Origin: Mytilus californianus
Lineage: Eukaryota; Mollusca; Bivalvia; Mytilida; Mytilidae
DNA length: 64,000 bases
Reading direction: 5' to 3'
Assembly: GCF_021869535.1 (NCBI RefSeq)
Contig: NW_026262690.1
Coordinates: forward strand, 11,209,501 to 11,273,500
The translations under genes were made by a program, and so were the position numbers. Below, in pieces: positions 51,301-60,300 of the stretch (position 1 is its first letter; the number at the start of each line of letters is the position of its first letter). The notes beneath the pieces are model-generated. The model was not told the origin of the DNA and did no database searches. It saw only the letters and a program-made list of their open reading frames with translations.

Positions 51301-54300
51301 CATTGTTGGGTTGCTGCCACTAAATTGGTAATTTTAAAGAATTTTGCAGTTTTTGGTTATTATCTTGAATATTATTAATGATAAAGATAAACTGTGAACA
51401 GTAAAATATTCAGCAAAGTAAGATCTACAAATAAGTTAATATGACCAAAATTGTCAAATGTGTCCTTAAGGAGTTATTGCCCTTTAAAGACAATTTTTCA
51501 CAAATTGTTCATCTAGTTTGCTTACTTTAAAAAATCTTCTCCTTTGAAACTGCTGAATCAATTTCAGCCAAACTTGGGCTGAATGAGTTTCAGATAGAGT
51601 ATCTAGTATAAATTTTGTATTTTATTTTCTTGTACGTCAAGAAACATAGCCACTATGGCTAAAATGGAACAAAGGGGTAAAATGTATTTCCTTGCTTTTG
51701 AAGAAAATATGACAGATACAAAGAACATCTCAATGGAATTTTTAAGCCACTCATTAATATATATTAAAAAGCAAAAATAATCATTGATGAAAGATTTAAG
51801 CAAAAAATTACAGGTGAGCGATTCATGCTTTTGAGAGCCTCTTGTTTGTCAAATCTTTTGTGTGTGTAATGTACAGTACAAGTCCAAAAATATATCCAAC
51901 TTTCAGAAAAATTGCAAGTATACATCTTACAAATTTAGCCAATACACATCCTTACCCCTATAGACAAGTCAAGAGATGTTCCGAAAACTGTAAATATTAC
52001 CTTTTTGCACCTGGCCTAATCACTCTTTCCTTATCAAAATTAGTTAAAATAAAACATCCAAATTTTATTTCAGCTCTCTTTTTTTATTTCCAACCCAATA
52101 AAAGTAAGAAATGTATGAGAAAGGGAAAGAAAAAAAATAAAGAAAAAATACACTTTAATTAAAGGGAACTATATTCGTGGACAACGTAAAGCGGGATCAT
52201 TAATTGTGGTCTGGGGCCTGATAGGACAATAACACAATATAAATTTATCCGGTAATCAAGAAATCGTGATATTCTGAATTGTTTCTGATATCAGTAGTTT
52301 TGCAAATCGTTGATTTTTATCTGTGCTTTAAACTCGAGAATCCCTAAGTAAAGAATATTTCAAACGTTTATCAAATAAAATATACATTTTTGAGCTTGTT
52401 TTCAGTAATTTTACATTCATTGATGCTGTAGAATACCTACATTGTTTTTATTGATGTTTGATTTTGTTTTTACTTTGTTTTTTTTTTGTGTCTTATACAT
52501 ACTTTATTGTATGTTCTTTTATGAACTTTAAAAATAAAACTAAAGAGATGTGGTATGATTTTCTTATCAGAAAGACCTGCTTCCCAAAAGAAAAAAACAA
52601 AGATTAAGTAAATACCTACAGGTTACCTGATAAAGTAACGAAGAGGAAGGCTGAAATTCCCCAAAAAATGTTTAATCCCGCTATATATCCATGTGCACGT
52701 TTCAATTGAGGCATCAGTGATTTACCTATTTTCAATCTCAAAAACTGATTAAAAAAAGACATCTCAAGGCAACAAACAAAAAAATGCGATGAAATTGCAT
52801 GAATTTCAAAAGGAACGTGATCGGATACGTAGACAGGATAAGCGTCCCCACTGATTTTCCTGTCAGAGCATCGATAATGGCTGTCGTATCTTTATGCATT
52901 TTCGTTTTTTTTGGGAGGAATTTTAATGCTAATCACAAATGTTTGACAATTGGTGATAAATTTGTTAACTACTTTTAAAGACTGCGGGCCGTTTAATTGA
53001 TAGCTGGATATATTGGATAGGCAACCGTGTATTGTTGAAGCCCTTATGTTAACCTGTACAAGTCTTTTGGGTTTGTGGGTTTTTTTTACTGTTTAAGTGA
53101 CGCTGGCATCACATATCATTTCTTCCAAATGATTATATCATTTTATTTCAGAACACGGAGTATGTGAAATTCTTTGTAAATCTACTCCGGAATATACTAG
53201 ACCTGATTTGACAAGGTTTGGATTAATAGAAAATGGTACGCCGTGTCCTGGAACCTTAGATGCAGCTGATGCAAGTGAATATTCCCGACGTCCAGGGTTT
53301 TATTCTGCTTGCTTAGAGGGTTATTGTCAGGTAATGTATTTGTTTAGGGTTCTTTTTATTTAAATTAAGTTTGAAGTGAAGAAAGACAACAGAAGAAGGT
53401 ACCATGTGCTGAATAGCATGTGAATAACTAACTTGACCTAGATTTGTGCAAGTGATGATCTGTTTTAAAAAAAAAAATGGAATTACTTTTATAATAAAAA
53501 ATGCATTACGAAAACGATGATTTTCAGCCTTAAAAATATTTTTGTTAATATCCAGCAGATTTTCACAGGGCCGGATTCAAGCGAGCGCCAACCTGCTTAA
53601 ATCGGAAAAATATCATTTTTGGCATAAAACCCATCAAACTGTAAGAGTTTCCCCCTACTAACTTCAAATCCTGTGTATCCTTGCAATTGAGAAGTATGTA
53701 AGTTAATAAAATTTGTATTTATGAACAAAAGAACTAATCCTTCCATGACAAAAGACATTAACCTAGGAAAACTTCTGCTCTCTTGAGTTAAGACATGACG
53801 TATGATTAGGTAAATAATAGTAATATTTTACAGAAGATATACACAATAAAAAAACACTGTGTCAATATAAGTCTCGAATCTCTTCCTTTTTAATGCGATT
53901 TAAACACGGAATGTTTAAACACCACATACACCTAATGTCTTGTGTTGAAGAGAACAGTTATCATACTCTCTGGAGAAAAAATCTATTTCAGCAAATGCAC
54001 GTCCCAGTCAATCATTTTCAGCAAATAAAATCAAACTGAACTGAAGCATAATATCTGACATGTCTCTAAAGTCAACTTAAAGAATCTTATTGGTAAAATT
54101 TTTACATTTCAATATTGATAAAGGAGCAACAAAGGACTAAAACTGATATGAATATCTATTTATATGAAATTACACTGCAAATTAAAAGTATACACTTCTT
54201 TGATGATTTTTTGTTACTGTTGTAGAAATTTGACTGCGCTAATACACTGAATGCAAGTGTATTTGATGGATGTGGTGTGTGTAATGGCGACAATAGTACA

Positions 54301-57300
54301 TGTATTATCCGAGAGGGAAATTTTACTAATGATGTGGCTCAATGTAAATATTGATATCTGTATGTTTTTGTTAATATATTTTCAAACATATGAAATGTTA
54401 AATGTATAATTTGTATGTAATATATGATCAGGATAAGACACTGATTAGATTTTTGCTTTGGGTACTATAATTTTAATGTTTATCTGATATCTGTTAAATA
54501 ATTTTAACAGGTGTTTTTAAAACAAAAATATTTTACTATATAACTTTAAAAAGTTACATTATAAGTACACAATGAAAGTACTTAAGTAAATGTAATGTGA
54601 TATGGCAATAGAAATTAGATATACAATTTGATGGTAAAACTACCAAAACGGGAATCGTACACAAAACAATAAATAGGTTATCAAATAAATAAGTTAATTG
54701 GAAGGGAAGATGTTTTAACTTCTTACCTTTGATGATTAGTTCGTTATTTTTTGCATTTATTATCTATAATATTAGAATTCATAGATTTTCAAGTTTCATT
54801 TATTATCTATATGCATTGTTAAGGACTCTATCAGCGCTACTCGCATATCCTTCGTTTGATGTTGCATTTCAAATAAAAAATAGTAATATATTTTTGAAAT
54901 TTATTTTGTCGTAAAATACGTTTTATACCTATATCCATCACAATAAAATCTATATGTATCAAATGAACTTCCATCGGTGTACCATTGAACCTTTTTTGTT
55001 TTCCTCAGACTAATATGTTTTTTAATAGGAATTTCTTTATCACGTACACCCTACTGCTTATGTATATCTTTCGTCACCCTACCTTCTTCTAAGTACGCAA
55101 ATATATATTTTCAGTAAAGATGTTAGAATCAGGAAGGTTTATAGCATCAGACGTCAGACATTAGCAGTATACATCTAAAGTACTACAATACCCGTGCAAA
55201 ATACCACTGCCTTTTGGCTTTTATTATGAAATGATGTTTGAAAATATATGTATTTTATACAGGGAAACGTAGGGATTGGACACACATTCCTGTTGGTGCA
55301 TATGACATAGAAATATCATTTGTATATAACGATATGAAGCAATATTACACAGGTAATACTTAACTTAAGCACTGCATAAATAGTATATCAGTTGCATATA
55401 AAACATGTATCTGAAATGCAATGAAGTGTCAGCTGCATCATCTGGACATTAAACTCAATTATGTGGTTCTTATGACGTTATGTGGAAACTATTTAATATT
55501 AATATTCTGTATTACTTTTTCAATGTTAAATAGTTTCCACATTCGCCCACCAGACACCACAACAGAATGGTAGATTTTCGAGTGACATATTCGCCTGCTG
55601 GCAACCATAATAATGCGCCCCTTCCCAAGTCATTATTAAATTTCGCCCATCAGACAATACAAATCTGTATCCACACTTTTTTTATTAAGAAATTGGTCGG
55701 GTTGTTGTCTGTTTGACACATTCCCCATTTCCATTATCAATTCTAGTAGATGATTAAATTATATCTGTTTGTGCTAAAATGTTTAAATACATTTTTCTTT
55801 AATTTGATGTTAGGAGGTTGCATTTCATTCCCGCTGGTAGAGGTGAGCAGCTAAGATAACCAGTACCTAACCCTTTTCATTTATTTAGAATACAAAAAAT
55901 CATACCATATCAGAAATTAGTTCTATGGTATTATTACACTATTTCGTGTAGATTAAAAATAGATTTGTCAAACAATTGATGCTTTTAATTGCACCAATAA
56001 TCTTACTTATTTCAGATACTGATGATAATATCAGCAACCTTAATTTTTTTAACCTAATCATATATAATGAAGCTTGAAATAGTGATCTATTCTCACCCGT
56101 AACACTCATTACAAAGACAGTGCCCCATCCCCTCCCCCGGTTTGTCTTCTCAAAACAAACCTTAATATAAAATTTTGAAGGAAAAAAAGGCATTATATCC
56201 ACCCTTTGTAGCTCCAAAAGGTTGTAGATATAATGCATTTATAAGTGAAGATTATTCAAAAACATCCTACAGCTACCATGCACAGACCAATATAGGGGAA
56301 CTCAGTGGTTAAGATGTCTAAGTGATTACTAGCCTGTCAATATTGATATTGTGAGTTTGAATCAATTTCCTGGTATGTACATTATACTTAAATCTTTAAG
56401 TACTACCTAGGATTGCAAGTTGCCAGCTTCTTCCCACCAAATAAATTGCAACCTTGATATAGCCAAGAGTGCTGAATAATGCGTAAAACACCTTAAATCA
56501 ATTATTCAATCATTGTGCATCTTTTTAAATACATGTAGTAATTTACATAAGTCAAGATCATTTCCATGAAATTATATCATTATCCAAATAGCAAATTACA
56601 GGTAAACTTCAAACTTCAAATATATGAAATATGTTAAAGAACTTTACAGTGCTCTCCATAATGACCTTAAAGCACCATGATGGCTTTTTTACCATAATGC
56701 TATCTGAATAGATTTTATAATGGAATGTATTATAAGTGCGGTCCCATAATTTTAAGAATACAGTGCTGTTTTTTTCCATGGTGCTATATATGAAAATAAT
56801 GCAAACTCGCACACCCTAGAAAGACTGGATTTAGAATATGTGGATTTTTATTAACCTTAAATCAATATATAATAGCATCTAAAATTTGGAGAGTCTTGCA
56901 CATCTGCCTTTTTGTTAAACATTGATGAGAAAAATATCTTAAACCTACCATTAACTTTGTATTAATGACAAAACTCATGGAGCTGAAGAAAAATAAGTTG
57001 AGGTAAGATGTTTTATGAAACTCTGGCAAGTTATACTTGTTGTAGCTAATTGTTTTCTGGAATTTTAGAATTTGTCAAACATTTCATCTTATAATTTGAT
57101 TCTCAAGCTACAATTACAGTAACAATATGAATCCTTACAGATTTCACAATGTATAAAGTAATATTAGTTCTGAATATATCATGAAATGTAACATAATGTC
57201 AAAAAAACTGTCTGAATAGAATAATAAAATGTAGATTTAAAACTGCCTTTTATATACATTTTCTGTTTAATTCTTGCAAAAAGCTTACCCCCTTATAAAA

Positions 57301-60300
57301 AAAAATATCGTGAAATTATCAATGCCATCGTATAATGTAGAAGATCTGAATGTACTCTATGAATATTGTATTATTGTATGCAAAGTAGGAAACCCCAATG
57401 AACGTCATACAATTACATGTAAGACATGTTGGATTCTAGTCGTTAAAGAATTTTGTTTAAAGCAACATTTTACCCATAATGTAAATGTGGCATATTTAAG
57501 TTATGGGCATAAATTTCTTCATAGTTTGTTTGGAAGAAAAGTATACATCTTCTTATTTCTATTACTTTAAACATGTTAACTCTGCCATATTCTTTATGTG
57601 TCTGTCCAAAGTCTTGAGTCAGGTTGCTGTTGTTTGCTGTCTGTTATTTTTGTTTTTCATTAATTTGTTTGTCATAATTTCAGGCCGTTGGGTTTTTGGT
57701 TCGAGTTGTTTCCCATTTTGTCATGAACGAGTCGTTTGTAGCAGACTATAGAGTATGGGTTTTGTTCATTGATGAAGGCTGTCTCTTTTATCAAGGGCAT
57801 TAGGACTCTCTTGGTTAGTTGTCTCATTGGCTAACATACCACATCTTATTTCTATATAAGTTCTTTGTATATCACGATATCAAAGTTATTATTTCTTTCT
57901 GACCTATTGAATGAAACAGTGAAAACACAGTCTCATGTAAATGCCCACATTTACAGTTACAAATTATGAAAATGTCCTGTCCCTACAGATAATATTTAAA
58001 CCTTTCCACCAAGGTTTTTAGAATCTGGGTCTGCTCATCCAGGCACTTTTATCTCAGTTCAGTTTGCCAATATTCACATTTACCTTTTTTATTATTTTAT
58101 TTTGTTTGTTGTGTTGTATAGTTTTTTTGTTTTTTTGTTAGTAAATTTGGATTGCTATTTAAAATTAGGGATTTATTGAATAAGACAGAAATTTAACCAT
58201 GCAAATTGCAACCATCAAATAATCGTTATTAATTAGAGAGTGTGATACACTCTCTTCTCGAAGCATCCATGGCATCGAAATTATTATCCTAATTCTGATA
58301 ACACCTTTGTGATATATGGATAAAAACGTGCAATTTGATAAATTTATTCATACAAATGCGTTTAAAATATAAGCAAATAAACCTAGGGCGAACAGACTCT
58401 GTAGACAAACTGTTATGGACAAAACAACCCCTTTTATATGTATTGCTACTATCTGGTATTTTTATTTTTTGCAACAATGTGGAATTAGATCTGCAGGGAT
58501 ATGGGATTATTTTTATTGAAAAGTAATATTTTACAAAATTGTTTTTCATTTTTGATGGAAGGAGGAGTTTAGGATAAACTTGTCCGTATATCAATCAGTT
58601 GGTGGCAGAACTGTGGATCTGTGTGTTTCTATGTTGAAAGGGGGAATACATAAAGTGCAATTTATTGTGGAAACTATTGCACACAAACTTTTACTGCTAA
58701 CTTAGGTTTTATCTAATCTAATAATGGAGAAATTGGGTTGAGCGCTCACAAACTTGTTTTAATTTTGGCAACGGTAGTTTATGGATGTTCAAATCTCATA
58801 AATCTAACTTAAGAAGATAAGCAGTTGGACGGCAAACGATTTAATGGCTTCTAAGGTCAAGACATTGGTCACGTGACAAAAGGTCAGAGTTTACGGTTTT
58901 TTAGTAAACGTGCATGCCTGGTGGTTTTTTTGACTCGTATCGTCTTATTTGTACTCGTACATCAATAAAAATCAAAGTGTTCAATTCTAGATTGAATAAG
59001 CTTCATTATTCTTTATAATTATTATTAAAAAGTGTTATTAAAGTATTTTAAATTCACGAGTGAAGTGAAACTTTTTTTCTGAAAATTGAAATTGTGTCAG
59101 CTTAATCGTGGCGAAGTGGAGATCAAAGGGAGATAACTCCGTACACGTGTCGTAGGAAATTGCAAGTTCACAACAGTAAATTCGAGTAAAATTAATAATT
59201 AAGATTTTGACACTTTCTTGAATAACCATTCAATATTTCATGTTCCTCTACTCTTGTAACATTAAAATAGTCATGGAATGGTTGAATGTGGCATTTTTTC
59301 AAGTACCCTAAAACAGGTTTTTGAAAACTTCAAAAGAAGAAAATTATAGATAACTGACTTTTCTCTGAAACTTGAACTTATTTGTATATTCTCAAACACC
59401 CTTTTGGTAGATGGAATGATACAAGTCTTTGTTTTACTTTCTTTGTATCAATTTTCTTAGAAAGGATATGAAAATAAACTCAGTGTTTGTATATGTTGGT
59501 TGTTTATAGAACAGTTTGTATAAATATATTAAAATTTCACTCTAAAATTAGACTTGAATTTTTATATTTACATAAGTATCTAACATAGAAAGTTGTTAAT
59601 CTGATGCACTGAAAATGTTCCATCAGAAATGAGATTTAATAAAGTTATTTAGACTGAAGAACTTATAGATTGTCACTTTTTATGCTGATCATATGGGAAA
59701 AAAAGAGTGATACTATAAATTCTAACACAGCATCAATTGTGAAACAATAATTCTCTCCTACAGACATTTTATTTTTCAAGATGCGAGGCTTGCCGATCAA
59801 TTTACATATTTAAGATTTCACTGTTAAGAGTGGAAAAATAACTTATTGACAGAGATTCTGTATGGGAATGTTTCTCTTGATATTTTTAAACAATACATTT
59901 ATGTTACCAACTACATTGTATCGTTGTTTTTCTACTATGATCTGCAAAGAGATGGGTTCTTTATGTGTGACCTCAATGATCGTCAAGCATGATTATTGGT
60001 AGCCTTTATTCCTAATGTAACAATGGAAAATTCTGAGAAAATCAAGAACTTTTAAGCAGATCCAGGTCTTTTATAAAGAGAGGGTGGATTATTCCTAATT
60101 TCCATATACAGAAAAAACATATTTCATTTCATGCCAAATAATTACATACAAGAGGGTTTTATCAGCCATTTGTCAGCAGAACTTGTGTTACAATAGAATT
60201 TGCATTACATTAAAATACAATATGGAAAAAAAGAAAATGTAGACAATACTGATGATGATGCTCCAAAATTGTGAACATTGACATTGAATGAAAAAAAAGT

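Noticed and set aside
57274..57570. 98-codon plus frame in intron 19
   Set aside because: No family signature, partly overlaps repeat A, and its phase does not fit the ADAMTS-like exon chain.
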